Assembly (NCBI RefSeq): GCF_004187715.1
Contig: NZ_QZWF01000010.1
Location: 62,001 to 126,000, forward strand
Length of the DNA: 64,000 bases
From: Streptomyces sp. F001
GTDB taxonomy: Bacteria > Actinomycetota > Actinomycetes > Streptomycetales > Streptomycetaceae
Direction: 5' to 3'
Numbering within the stretch: position 1 is the stretch's first letter; each line of letters opens with the position of its first letter. This document shows, piece by piece, positions 22,752 to 31,370 of the stretch. Made by a program: the position numbers and the translations under genes. The notes under the pieces were generated by a model. That model worked only from the letters and a program-made list of their open reading frames with translations. It did not search any database and was not told the DNA's origin.

Positions 22752-24077
22752 GTGGTGACCAGCACAAAGCGCCACAAGCCAGACCGGCGCACCTATGTTC
22801 TCGACACCAGCGTCCTGCTGGCCGACCCGAACGCCCTGAACCGCTTCGACGAGCACGAGGTCGTGCTCCCCGTCGTCGTGGTCACGGAGCTGGAGGCCAA
22901 GCGGCACCATCCCGAACTCGGGTACTTCGCCCGGCAGGCACTGCGCCTGCTCGACGACTTCCGGGTGCGGTACGGCCGTCTCGACGCCCCCATCCCGATC
23001 GGGGACCTCGGCGGCACCCTGCGTGTCGAGCTCAACCACTCGGACCCCAGCGTGCTGCCCACCGGCTACCGCCTGGGGGACAACGACTCCCGCATCCTCG
23101 CGGTCGCCCGCAACCTGCAGGCCGAGGGGTTCGACGTCACCGTCGTGTCGAAGGACCTCCCGCTCAGGATCAAGGCGTCGTCGGTCGGCCTCCTCGCCGA
23201 GGAGTACCGCGCGGAGCTGGCCATCACGGACGCCTCCGGCTGGACCGGAATGTCCGAACTGACCCTGCCCGGCGAGCAGGTGGACATCCTCTTCGAGGAA
23301 GGCCACGTCTACGTCCCCGAGGCCGCCGACCTGCCCGTCCACACCGGTCTGACCATCCAGTCCGAGCGCGGCAAGGCACTCGGCCGGGTGACCCCGGAGG
23401 GCAACGTCCGGGTGGTGCGCGGCGACCGGGAGGCGTTCGGGATCAAGGGGCGCAGTGCCGAGCAGCGCATCGCGCTGGATCTGCTGCTCGACCCGGACAT
23501 CGGGATCGTGTCGATGGGCGGCCGGGCCGGCACCGGCAAGTCGGCGCTGGCACTGTGCGCGGGTCTGGAGGCGGTCCTGGAGCGCCGTCAGCACGAGAAG
23601 ATCATGGTCTTCCGCCCGCTGTACGCGGTGGGCGGGCAGGAGCTCGGTTATCTGCCCGGCAGCGAGGCCGAGAAGATGAGCCCCTGGGCGCAGGCGGTCT
23701 TCGACACGCTGTCCGCGGTCACCAGCCGCGAGGTCATCGAAGAGGTCACGGCGCGCGGGATGCTGGAGGTGCTGCCGCTCACGCACATCCGCGGACGGTC
23801 GCTGCACGACGCGTTCGTGATCGTGGACGAGGCGCAGTCGCTGGAACGGAACGTACTGCTGACCGTTCTGTCCCGAATCGGTGCTAATTCACGGGTCGTT
23901 CTGACCCATGACGTGGCACAGCGGGACAATCTGCGCGTGGGGCGGTACGACGGTGTCGTCGCCGTCGTCGAGAAACTGAAGGGGCATCCGCTCTTCGCGC
24001 ATGTCACGCTGACGCGGTCCGAGAGGTCCCAGATCGCGGCGCTTGTGACCGAAATGCTGGAAGACGGGCAGATCTGA
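22752..24077 (+). CDS. PIN-domain/PhoH-family ATPase (PhoH2 type)
   Basis: 441 aa. GTG 22752 (or the adjacent GTG 22755) follows GAGGGGG by about 11 bases. Residues about 10-150 are a PIN nuclease domain (TYVLDTSVLLADPNAL, TELEAK, DNDSRILAVA and a late SKDLPLRIKA with acidic residues). Residues about 240-440 are the PhoH ATPase with Walker A GRAGTGKSALAL and Walker B FVIVDEAQSLE. PhoH2 proteins couple RNA cleavage to RNA unwinding in other actinobacteria; in mycobacteria a small antitoxin gene precedes it, but none is obvious here. Confidence 0.92.
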   Translation: MVTSTKRHKPDRRTYVLDTSVLLADPNALNRFDEHEVVLPVVVVTELEAKRHHPELGYFARQALRLLDDFRVRYGRLDAPIPIGDLGGTLRVELNHSDPSVLPTGYRLGDNDSRILAVARNLQAEGFDVTVVSKDLPLRIKASSVGLLAEEYRAELAITDASGWTGMSELTLPGEQVDILFEEGHVYVPEAADLPVHTGLTIQSERGKALGRVTPEGNVRVVRGDREAFGIKGRSAEQRIALDLLLDPDIGIVSMGGRAGTGKSALALCAGLEAVLERRQHEKIMVFRPLYAVGGQELGYLPGSEAEKMSPWAQAVFDTLSAVTSREVIEEVTARGMLEVLPLTHIRGRSLHDAFVIVDEAQSLERNVLLTVLSRIGANSRVVLTHDVAQRDNLRVGRYDGVVAVVEKLKGHPLFAHVTLTRSERSQIAALVTEMLEDGQI

Positions 24078-24114
24078 CCCTCGCGCCCCATCTCGGGGCG
24101 GTTACGCGGTAGTT

Positions 24115-24156
24115 GGCGCCGTCCGGCAAAGGCTGAGAGCCTAGTCGGGCGGCGCC
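24115..24156. terminator. stem-loop after the PhoH gene
   Basis: GGCGCCGTCCG (24115-24125) pairs with CGGGCGGCGCC (24146-24156) with one G-U pair; the loop holds a second small AGGCT/AGCCT stem. It lies 38 bases past the stop. Confidence 0.65.
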
Positions 24157-24496
24157 TTCGTGCGTCACGGTTTCTCAAAAATCCCAGGGCCAAACGGGAT
24201 GTGAGCTTTCACACGCAACTCAGAATTGCCACCCGCCGTCCGGTTACGGCAGAGTCTCACTCCTGTCAGGCCCCGCATACGACACACCTGTACCCCCAGC
24301 GGTACGGCACAACAGAAGCAACACCGCTAACTCCATAGCTCCGTCGTATGCCGCCCGAGCACCATGCGGCGCTCCCCTGCGGGGAGTTGCCCACCGGGCC
24401 CGCGCCTCCCGTGACCCGCAGTTGGGGAGGCCAGTGCCAGGGGCACGATTGCGTCCGCCAGGGTCACCGAAGCGGGCGATGCTGGAAGGAAACCGT
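24157..24496 (+). other. 340-base leader region of the transglycosylase gene
   Basis: Gene-free. AT-richer around 24170-24200, then GC-rich with several short inverted segments. Genes for such muralytic enzymes are often under a c-di-AMP (ydaO-type) riboswitch in Streptomyces; I could not match the conserved core of that element here with confidence, so only a long structured leader is recorded. Confidence 0.35.
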
Positions 24497-25201
24497 GTGA
24501 GCCGGATTTCGGTCCGGGGATTCGCAGTGGCCTCCGCCACCGCGGTCACCGCAGTCGGAAGCGTCGTCGGCGTTGCCTCGGGCAGCACCGCGCAGAACAA
24601 CGACGCCGAGGCGGCGGCAACCGACCTGACGCTCCTCGCGGACATACCCGCGGGCCAGCAGGCCCAGGTGCAGACCGCGTCCCTGACGCAGCAGGCCGAC
24701 GTGCAGGCCATCGCCGCCGACGCGAGCGCCAAGAAGGACGCCGAGGAGGCGGCCCGCAAGGCGGCCGCCGAGACCGCGATCGCGAAGAAGGAAGCCGCCG
24801 AGAAGGCAGAGAAGGCGGCCCAGGAAGCCAAGGAGCGCGAGGAGGCGGAGCAGGCGGCCAGCCGCGACGCCGCCCGGGACGCGTCCGACTTCGCCGTCCA
24901 GAGCTCGTACACCATCGCCGAGATCCAGTCGATGGCGGCCTCGATGGTGCCGAGCGGGCAGTTCCAGTGCTTCAGCAACATCGTGGACCACGAGTCCGAC
25001 TGGAACTACCGGGCGGTCAACCCCTCTTCCGGTGCCTACGGCCTCTTCCAGGCGCTGCCCGGTTCCAAGATGTCCTCCGTCGGTTCCGACTGGCAGACCA
25101 ACCCGGCCACCCAGATCAAGTGGGGCCTCAACTACATGAACGAGCGCTACGGCAGTCCCTGCGACGCCTGGGCGTTCTGGCAGGCCAACAACTGGTACTG
25201 A
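24497..25201 (+). CDS. secreted lytic transglycosylase (SLT-like) with coiled-coil
   Basis: 234 aa. GTG 24497 with GGAAGGA five bases upstream. A signal peptide (SVRGFAVASATAVTAVGSVVGVASG) precedes an Ala/Lys/Glu coiled coil (about residues 75-135: KKDAEEAARKAAAETAIAKK-like repeats). The C-terminal ~80 residues are a short SLT-type domain: FSNIVDHESDWNYRAVNPSSGAYGLFQALPG, with Glu of HESDW as the likely catalytic acid, then WGLNYMNERYGSPCDAWAFW. It should cleave peptidoglycan glycan strands at the surface. A terminator follows directly. Confidence 0.9.
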   Translation: MSRISVRGFAVASATAVTAVGSVVGVASGSTAQNNDAEAAATDLTLLADIPAGQQAQVQTASLTQQADVQAIAADASAKKDAEEAARKAAAETAIAKKEAAEKAEKAAQEAKEREEAEQAASRDAARDASDFAVQSSYTIAEIQSMAASMVPSGQFQCFSNIVDHESDWNYRAVNPSSGAYGLFQALPGSKMSSVGSDWQTNPATQIKWGLNYMNERYGSPCDAWAFWQANNWY

Positions 25202-25226
25202 GCCGACCCCCGCTCAACTTTTCCGA

Positions 25227-25253
25227 GCCCCTCACCGTCCTTCGGTGAGGGGC
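25227..25253 (+). terminator. terminator after the transglycosylase gene
   Basis: GCCCCTCACCG and CGGTGAGGGGC form a perfect 11-bp stem around TCCTT, 26 bases past the stop, followed by TTCGG. Confidence 0.85.
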
Positions 25254-25326
25254 TTCGGCCATGTACGGTCTGAAGGGACGACTCCAGGGGGGAGCGGTGG
25301 GGACAGACGGGGAAAAGGGACGGATC

Positions 25327-26643
25327 ATGTCGCGAGTGCCACAGTGGCTGAGCCGGCTCGGAACCCGGCTGGCAGACATGGGCCAGCGGTGGGAGGAACG
25401 CCGGGCCGAGGCGGAGAAGAAGCACGCCGAGCCCGAGCCCGAGCCGGCGGCCGCCGCGCAGGCGTCCGTACCCGCCGAGGGCGCCGCCGCGCCGACGGTC
25501 GTCCGGCCCGATCCGGCGCAGGCCGTGCCGTGGGGTGTGCGGGTCGCCGCGGAGGCCGGGTGGCGGCTGCTGGTGCTGGCGGGCACGCTGTGGGTGCTGA
25601 TGCGGGTCATCAGTGCCGTACAGCTGCTGGTGCTGGCCTTTGTCGCGGCGCTGTTCATCACTGCTCTGCTGCAGCCGACGGTGGCGCGGTTGCGGCGGTA
25701 CGGGGTGCCGCGCGGGCCGGCCACGGTGCTCACCGCGATCCTCGGCTTCGTCGTCATGGGGCTCATCGGCTGGTTCGTGACCTGGCAGGTCATGGAGAAC
25801 ATCGACAACCTCTCCGACCAGATCCAGGACGGCATCGACGACTTGCGCCGGTGGCTGCTCGCCAGCCCCTTCCACGTCACCGACAAGCAGATCAACGACA
25901 TCGCCGAGAACCTGCGGGAGGCGGTCGGGGCGAACACCGAACAGATCACGTCCGCAGGGCTGGAGGGCGTGACGGTCGTCGTCGAGGCGTTGACCGGGAT
26001 CCTGCTCGCGGTCTTCTCGACGCTGTTCCTCCTCTACGACGGGCCGCGCATCTGGCAGTGGACGCTGAAGCTGGTGCCGGCGGCAGCGCGGTCGGGAGTC
26101 GCCGGGGCGGGACCTCGGGCTTGGCGGACCTTGACGGCGTATGTGCGCGGCACGGTGGTGGTGGCGCTGATCGACGCGATCTTCATCGGCCTGGGGATCT
26201 ACTTCCTGGACGTCCCGATGGCCGTGCCGCTCGCCGTGTTGATCTTCCTCGGCGCCTTCGTCCCGCTGGTGGGTGCGGTGGTGTCCGGGGCGCTGGCGGT
26301 CGTGGTCGCGCTGGTGACGCAGGGCGTCTTCACGGGCGTGATGACGCTGGCCGTCGTCCTCGCGGTCCAGCAGATCGAGGGGCACATCCTGCAGCCGTTC
26401 ATTCTGGGGCGGGCGGTGCGGGTGCATCCGCTGGCCGTGGTGCTGTCCGTCACGGCCGGGGGCTTGGTGGCCGGGATCGGCGGCGCGGTGGTGGCGGTGC
26501 CGTTGGTGGCGGTGACCAACACGGTGGTCGGCTATCTGCGGTCGTACTCCCAGGAGGCGCTACGGAACTCCCCTCAGCCGCACGGCGCGACGGCGACGTC
26601 CATCGCTCCCTCGCCGCCCAATCCCCCGTCGGACGCGCACTGA
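25327..26643 (+). CDS. AI-2E family transporter (YdiK/PerM-like membrane protein)
   Basis: 438 aa. ATG 25327 with AAGGGACGG upstream; ATG 25261 is an in-frame alternative inside the terminator tail. A ~60-residue acidic/Ala/Pro cytoplasmic tail precedes eight hydrophobic segments. Family marks: LLVLAFVAALFITALLQPTVARLRRYGVPRG, a long cytosolic loop with IDNLSDQIQDGIDDL, then AVPLAVLIFLGAFVPLVGAVVSGALAV and QIEGHILQPFILGRAVRVHPLAVVLSV. The name AI-2E is historical; many members export other substrates or ions. Confidence 0.9.
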   Translation: MSRVPQWLSRLGTRLADMGQRWEERRAEAEKKHAEPEPEPAAAAQASVPAEGAAAPTVVRPDPAQAVPWGVRVAAEAGWRLLVLAGTLWVLMRVISAVQLLVLAFVAALFITALLQPTVARLRRYGVPRGPATVLTAILGFVVMGLIGWFVTWQVMENIDNLSDQIQDGIDDLRRWLLASPFHVTDKQINDIAENLREAVGANTEQITSAGLEGVTVVVEALTGILLAVFSTLFLLYDGPRIWQWTLKLVPAAARSGVAGAGPRAWRTLTAYVRGTVVVALIDAIFIGLGIYFLDVPMAVPLAVLIFLGAFVPLVGAVVSGALAVVVALVTQGVFTGVMTLAVVLAVQQIEGHILQPFILGRAVRVHPLAVVLSVTAGGLVAGIGGAVVAVPLVAVTNTVVGYLRSYSQEALRNSPQPHGATATSIAPSPPNPPSDAH

Positions 26644-26675
26644 CCGTCTCCGCAAGGCTCCCGCGGCAACGGACA

Positions 26676-26708
26676 GGGCCCCGCCCACCACAAAGGTGAA
26701 CGGGGCCC
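26676..26708. terminator. stem-loop between convergent transporter and ahpD
   Basis: GGGCCCCG (26676-26683) pairs with CGGGGCCC (26701-26708); the 17-base loop lies between converging genes, so it can serve both. Confidence 0.6.
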
Positions 26709-26730
26709 GCACGCGGGGAGTCTGGTCCGG

Positions 26731-27273
26731 CTACTCGGCCAGGACCGCCTCGGCGTCCAGCGTGACGCCGACCGCCTGGACGACGGAGGCGATCTTGAAG
26801 GCCTCCTGGATGACCTCGCGGTCGATGCCGGCCTTGCGCAGGACCTGCTCGTGCGAGTCGAGGCACATGCCGCAGCCGTTGATGGCGGAGACGGCGAAGG
26901 ACCACAGCTCGAAGTCGACCTTGTCGACACCGGGGTTGCCGATGACGTTCATCCGGAGGCCGGCGCGCAGGGTGCCGTACTCGTGGTCGGACAGCAGGTG
27001 GCGCGTGCGGTAGAAGACGTTGTTCATCGCCATGACCGCGGCCGCCGCCTTCGCCGCCGTGTACGCCTCGGGCGACAGGTTCGCCTTGGCCTCCGGCTCC
27101 AGCTCGCGCAGGACGATGGGGGAGCGGGAGGCGATGGCGGTCGCCAGCACCGTGCCCCACAGCTGCTGCGCCGGCAGCTCGGAGTTGCCGATGACCGAGC
27201 CCAGGTTGAGCTTCAGGTCCTTGGCGTAGTCCGGAATCGAGGACTTCAGGGAGTCGAGGGACATGTCAGTCAC
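26731..27273 (-). CDS. ahpD: alkyl hydroperoxide reductase AhpD
   Basis: 180 aa from GTG 27273, which overlaps the ahpC stop; ATG 27264 is possible. The AhpD/CMD fold is visible, with the active-site SAINGCGMCLDSHEQVLRKAG: Cys-Gly-Met-Cys, the catalytic His four residues later, and the upstream Glu (FELWSFAV). In actinobacteria AhpD reduces the AhpC disulfide in place of AhpF, using lipoyl-dependent electrons. Last gene of the ahpCD operon. Confidence 0.95.
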   Translation of the reverse strand: MTDMSLDSLKSSIPDYAKDLKLNLGSVIGNSELPAQQLWGTVLATAIASRSPIVLRELEPEAKANLSPEAYTAAKAAAAVMAMNNVFYRTRHLLSDHEYGTLRAGLRMNVIGNPGVDKVDFELWSFAVSAINGCGMCLDSHEQVLRKAGIDREVIQEAFKIASVVQAVGVTLDAEAVLAE

Positions 27274-27824
27274 TCACCGGCCAGCAGCTTGACCGGGTCC
27301 AGGGTCTCGTCGCCCTTGCTCCAGTTGCACGGGCACAGCTCGTCCGTCTGGAGGGCGTCGAGGACCCGCAGGACCTCCTTGGGGTTACGGCCGACCGAGC
27401 CGGCGGTCACCATCGAGAACTGGATCTCGTTGTTCTGGTCGACGATGAAGACGGCCCGCTTGGCGAAGCCCTCCTCGTCCTCGATGCCGAGGTCGCGCAT
27501 CAGCTCGTGCTTGGAGTCGGCCATCATCGGGAACGGCAGGTCACGCAGGTCGTCGTGGTCCTTGCGCCAGGCGTGGTGCACGAACTCGGAGTCACCGGAG
27601 AAGCCGAGGACCTGGGCGTCGCGGTCGGCGAACTCCTCGTTCAGCTTGCCGAAGGCCGCGATCTCGGTCGGGCACACGAAGGTGAAGTCCTTGGGCCACG
27701 CGAAGATCACCTTCCACTTGCCCTCGTAGGTCTTGTGGTTGATCTTCTCGAACTCCCGGCCCTGCTCCAGCGAGACGCAGGCAGTCAGTTCGAACTGGGG
27801 GAACTTGTCACCGACAGTGAGCAC
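27270..27824 (-). CDS. ahpC: alkyl hydroperoxide reductase AhpC (2-Cys peroxiredoxin)
   Basis: 184 aa. GTG 27824 with AAGGAGA eight bases upstream gives the usual length; the frame upstream to 27908 is not conserved. Peroxidatic Cys is in WPKDFTFVCPTE and the resolving Cys in TDELCPCNWSKGDE. It reduces peroxides and is recycled by AhpD encoded just downstream (overlap TGA/GTG). Divergent from oxyR, which is expected to activate it under peroxide stress. Confidence 0.96.
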   Translation of the reverse strand: MLTVGDKFPQFELTACVSLEQGREFEKINHKTYEGKWKVIFAWPKDFTFVCPTEIAAFGKLNEEFADRDAQVLGFSGDSEFVHHAWRKDHDDLRDLPFPMMADSKHELMRDLGIEDEEGFAKRAVFIVDQNNEIQFSMVTAGSVGRNPKEVLRVLDALQTDELCPCNWSKGDETLDPVKLLAGE

Positions 27825-27958
27825 TAGCTCTCCTTGCAGCGAAGAAACACCCATTGTGTGGGCGTTTCCCATGGGGTTGGACGTTGGTGATCGTGGCACA
27901 ACGCGCATTGATTACGGAAATAGCTACACTCGGTCGGGTTGATCGGAGGGAGCTATCA
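27825..27958. promoter_or_regulatory. ahpC-oxyR divergent promoter region
   Basis: 134 bases between divergent starts, AT-richer than the surroundings, with TTGATTACGGAAATAGCTA at 27909-27923 and a -10-like TACACT at 27925-27930 toward oxyR. In Streptomyces OxyR binds this interval and controls both genes; the exact site is not assigned here. Confidence 0.6.
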
Positions 27959-28915
27959 GTGACTGTCGGTAACGTGAGTAAGAGGCGACAGCCCAGTCTT
28001 GCCCAGCTGCGTGCCTTCGCCGCCGTGGCCGAGCATCTGCACTTCCGTGACGCCGCCGCCGCGATCGGCATGAGCCAGCCCGCCCTCTCCGGCGCCGTCT
28101 CCGCCCTGGAGGAGGTCCTCGGTGTCACCCTCCTCGAGCGTACGACCCGCAAGGTGCTGCTCTCGCCCGCCGGCGAGCGGCTGGCCGTACGGGCGAAGGC
28201 GGTGCTGAGTGAGGTGGGGGCCCTGATGGAGGAGGCCGAGGCGGTGCGGGCGCCCTTCACCGGGGCCCTGCGGCTGGGCGTCATTCCGACCGTCGCGCCC
28301 TATCTCCTGCCGACCGTGCTGAGGCTGGTGCACGACCGCTATCCCGACCTCGACCTCCAGGTGCACGAGGAGCAGACCGCCAATCTCCTCGAGGGACTCA
28401 CCTCGGGCCGGCTGGACCTGCTGCTGCTCGCCGTGCCCCTCGGGGTGCCGGGAGTGTCGGAACTGCCCCTGTTCGACGAGGACTTCGTGCTCGTCACGCC
28501 GCTGGACCACTGGCTCGGCGGGCGGGAGGGGATTCCGCGCGAGGCGCTCAGAGAGCTCAATCTGCTGCTGCTCGACGAGGGGCACTGCCTGCGCGACCAG
28601 GCCCTCGACATCTGCCGGGAGGCGGGGCGTGAGGATGCGCCCGTCACCACCACGGCCGCCGGGCTGTCCACCCTCGTCCAGCTCGTCGCCGGTGGGCTCG
28701 GGTGCACCCTGCTGCCGCGTACCGCCGTCAAGGTCGAGACGAGCCGCAGCAACCAGCTCCTCACCGGCTACTTCGCCGACCCCGCGCCGACCCGGCGCAT
28801 CGCCCTGGCCATGCGCACCGGTGCGGCGCGCGGCGGTGAGTACGAGGAGCTGGCGGCCGCACTGCGCAAGGCGTTGCGGCCGCTGCCCGTACGGGTGGTG
28901 GAGGGGGGCGACTGA
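27959..28915 (+). CDS. oxyR: LysR-family peroxide regulator OxyR
   Basis: 318 aa, GTG 27959 with GGAGGGAG seven bases upstream. The N-terminal winged helix is LAQLRAFAAVAEHLHFRDAA...MSQPALSGAVSALEEVLG. The effector domain has the OxyR redox cysteine segment LLLLDEGHCLRDQALDICREAG, with the two cysteines nine residues apart as in E. coli OxyR. It senses peroxide by disulfide formation and switches ahpCD. A diverged copy of its last ~23 codons follows at 28968-29038. Confidence 0.95.
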   Translation: MTVGNVSKRRQPSLAQLRAFAAVAEHLHFRDAAAAIGMSQPALSGAVSALEEVLGVTLLERTTRKVLLSPAGERLAVRAKAVLSEVGALMEEAEAVRAPFTGALRLGVIPTVAPYLLPTVLRLVHDRYPDLDLQVHEEQTANLLEGLTSGRLDLLLLAVPLGVPGVSELPLFDEDFVLVTPLDHWLGGREGIPREALRELNLLLLDEGHCLRDQALDICREAGREDAPVTTTAAGLSTLVQLVAGGLGCTLLPRTAVKVETSRSNQLLTGYFADPAPTRRIALAMRTGAARGGEYEELAAALRKALRPLPVRVVEGGD

Positions 28916-28967
28916 CTCGGTTGGTGCGGGCCCCCGGGTGTCAGGTGCAGCGCGCGAGGCGGATGCG

Positions 28968-29038
28968 AGAGTTTGGCGGCCGCACTGCGTCAGGCACTGC
29001 GGCCGCTGCCCGTACAGGTGGGGGACGGCGCCCACTGA
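28968..29038 (+). repeat. duplicated 3' end of oxyR
   Basis: Reads ESLAAALRQALRPLPVQV...stop and aligns with 28845-28914, the true oxyR end (EELAAALRKALRPLPVRV). About 85% of bases agree by eye, including GGCCGCACTGCG and GCGGCCGCTGCCCGTAC. It sits between oxyR and the leftward permease gene and has no start of its own. Confidence 0.8.
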
Positions 29039-29039
29039 G

Positions 29040-31370
29040 TCACTCGGTGCGCAGGCCCTCCGGGCGCATCAGCCGCAGCAGCGGCGGCAGGCTGAGCAGC
29101 GTCACCAGCAGGACCACGCCCGCGCCGATGCCGGTCATGGCCAGCACGCTCGCCCAGTCGATGCTCACCGGGGTGGCCGTCATCTTCAGCAGTACCGCGC
29201 CCAGGGTGAGGCCCACCACGGAGGCCAGGGTCAGGCCGAGCACGATCGGGATCGCCGTCTGCCACAGCACCGACAGGCTCAGCGTGCGGCGCCGGGTGCC
29301 GAAGGCGACCAGGGCGGACAGCAGCTTCCTGCGCTCGCGGAGCTGTTCCAACTGGGAGACCAGCAGACTCGCGCCGATGAGGGCCAGGACGCAGGTGGCG
29401 CCGACGAGCAGGCCGGTGCGGATGCTCTCGTAGCGGTCGGAGCGCTGGCTGGACACCCACAGCATGGGCTCGGCGAACGGATCGACGGCCGCCGCCGTGT
29501 TGCGTACCAGGTCGCGTACGTCCGGCACGGACTCGTCGAGGCGGAGATAGACCTGGCCGGTCAGGCTCTCCAGGGCCGCCGCGGGCAGCGCCTTCGGGGT
29601 GACGAGGAGGCCGCCGCGCTCGCCCCCGGTCATGTCCAGGGCCGCCTTCGCCCGCTTCACGGCCGGCAGGGTCCAGGCGGTCTCCGCGCCCTTCGGGCTG
29701 TCCTCGTACGTGGGGTCGAAGTACACCGTCCGGCCGGGCTTGGCCATGGTGTCCGTGTCGGTGTCGTATTCCGCGCCCGACACGGCGAACACGTCACCGT
29801 CACGGCAGGACGGCAGCTTCGCCACCTCCCGCAGCGAGGCGCAGTCGCCCACGGTCACCATGGTGCTGAGCTCGGGATCCGAGCGCCGCTCGCCCAGATA
29901 GCCCTCCGAGTACGCGTACACCCTGCGCACCCCCTCGGTCCGCCGGAACTCCTCCGCGGCCTCGGTGAGCGGCATGCCCTCCGGTACGGACACCTGCATC
30001 TGGATCCGCGAGACGTCCTGGTCGGACTCGACGGTGAAGTCGTCCTCCACACCGGCGAACAGCATCTGCAGCGCGATCGCGCCGGCCACGGCCACCGCGA
30101 TGCCGTTGACCGTGCGGGCCGCCGTACCGCTGCTCAACTGGAGCCTGCGGACGGCCAGTTGCCAGGACACCGAGCCCGCGCCGAGCCGGGCGACGACCGC
30201 CTCGACGATCCAGGGCAGCAGCGCGGTGACGCCGATGAGCAGCAGCATCACACCGCCGACGACCAGGTACTGGTTGAAATCGCCGCCGTCGCCGCCCTGG
30301 CCGATCATCGGGGCCAGCATCGCGAGGCCGGCCAGCGGCAGCAGCAGCCGCCACCACAGCCGGCGGCGGCGCTGCTTCGCCGTGCGGACCACGCCGAGCG
30401 GCTCGATCACCACACCGCGCAGGGCGAACAGGGTGACCAGGACGGCCGCCGCCGGGACCGCGAGAGCGACCAGTGCGGCAAGCGCGGGAGAGGGGTTGAG
30501 GTAGCTGGGGAACACGCTGACCTCGAACACCTCGGCCGAGCCCGCGATCTCACGGCCGATCAGGAAGAAACCGGTACCGAAGACCAGGCCCAGCACGGAC
30601 CCGGCGAGTGCCTCGCCCGCCGCGACCCGGCGGGTCATATGACGGTCGGAGCCCACCAGCCGCAGCGCCGCGAGCCGCCGGTCGCGCCCCTCCCCGCCGA
30701 ACCGTACGGCCGCGGCGACGAAGACACCCACCGGCATCAGCAGCACCACGAAGACGACCAGGATCAGCAGGAGCAGGACGGGGTCCCAGGGCTCGGACGT
30801 GCCCGGAATCTCCTCCCCGAACCGTTCGATCCGCGCGACCCGGCCGCCGTCGAGCTTCGACGCGAGCCCCTCGCCGCCCCGGTAGAAGGCGAGTTCGTGA
30901 GAGCCGACCAGACCGGGCTCGGCGATGGTGCCGACGATCCGGTCGGGCAGCCGCTCGCGCAGCAGCGCCCCGTCCGCCGACGTCAGCAGGTCCTTCAGCG
31001 CGGGGGACACGACCATCTCGCCCGCCGCCGGGAACTGAGCCACCCCCGGCGGCAGCGGAGCCTTCGCACCCTCCGGCTCCAGTTCGCGGCCGCGGATGTC
31101 GTCGTCGCGGTACGTCGTGCCGACGTTGGCGATGAGCAGGGTGGCGTCCGTCTTCGGCGGCGTCGTGTCGCTGAACGTGAAGTCGGTGCGCGCCTGTTCG
31201 CGCTGGTCCCGGGCGGTCAGCGCGCTCGGCAGCGCGGTGGTGAGCAGCAGCAGCGCCACGCCGAGCCCGACGCCGACCGCCGTGAGCACCGCCCGCACCC
31301 AGCCGCCCCGCCCGGTGAACGCGAACCCGACGCCCATGGCCAGATCCCTGGACCACTGACGGAGCCTCAT
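29040..31370 (-). CDS. FtsX-like ABC transporter permease
   Basis: 776 aa, ATG 31370. Two FtsX/MacB-type modules: a first membrane helix after MRLRQWSRDLAMGVGFAFTG, a large extracytoplasmic domain (~residues 50-190), three helices (about 200-330) including a RLVGSDRHMTRRVAAGE coupling segment, a further helix pair, a second outside domain (~445-650) and three final helices with ALVAFGTRRRTLSLSVLWQ. Typically such permeases move lipids, peptides or act in lipoprotein/antibiotic handling. Start overlaps the ATPase stop (ATGA), so the PadR-ATPase-permease operon is tightly coupled. Confidence 0.9.
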   Translation of the reverse strand: MRLRQWSRDLAMGVGFAFTGRGGWVRAVLTAVGVGLGVALLLLTTALPSALTARDQREQARTDFTFSDTTPPKTDATLLIANVGTTYRDDDIRGRELEPEGAKAPLPPGVAQFPAAGEMVVSPALKDLLTSADGALLRERLPDRIVGTIAEPGLVGSHELAFYRGGEGLASKLDGGRVARIERFGEEIPGTSEPWDPVLLLLILVVFVVLLMPVGVFVAAAVRFGGEGRDRRLAALRLVGSDRHMTRRVAAGEALAGSVLGLVFGTGFFLIGREIAGSAEVFEVSVFPSYLNPSPALAALVALAVPAAAVLVTLFALRGVVIEPLGVVRTAKQRRRRLWWRLLLPLAGLAMLAPMIGQGGDGGDFNQYLVVGGVMLLLIGVTALLPWIVEAVVARLGAGSVSWQLAVRRLQLSSGTAARTVNGIAVAVAGAIALQMLFAGVEDDFTVESDQDVSRIQMQVSVPEGMPLTEAAEEFRRTEGVRRVYAYSEGYLGERRSDPELSTMVTVGDCASLREVAKLPSCRDGDVFAVSGAEYDTDTDTMAKPGRTVYFDPTYEDSPKGAETAWTLPAVKRAKAALDMTGGERGGLLVTPKALPAAALESLTGQVYLRLDESVPDVRDLVRNTAAAVDPFAEPMLWVSSQRSDRYESIRTGLLVGATCVLALIGASLLVSQLEQLRERRKLLSALVAFGTRRRTLSLSVLWQTAIPIVLGLTLASVVGLTLGAVLLKMTATPVSIDWASVLAMTGIGAGVVLLVTLLSLPPLLRLMRPEGLRTE

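Noticed and set aside
24157..24496. c-di-AMP (ydaO-type) riboswitch upstream of the transglycosylase
   Set aside because: Expected by gene type, but I could not find the conserved core pattern with confidence.
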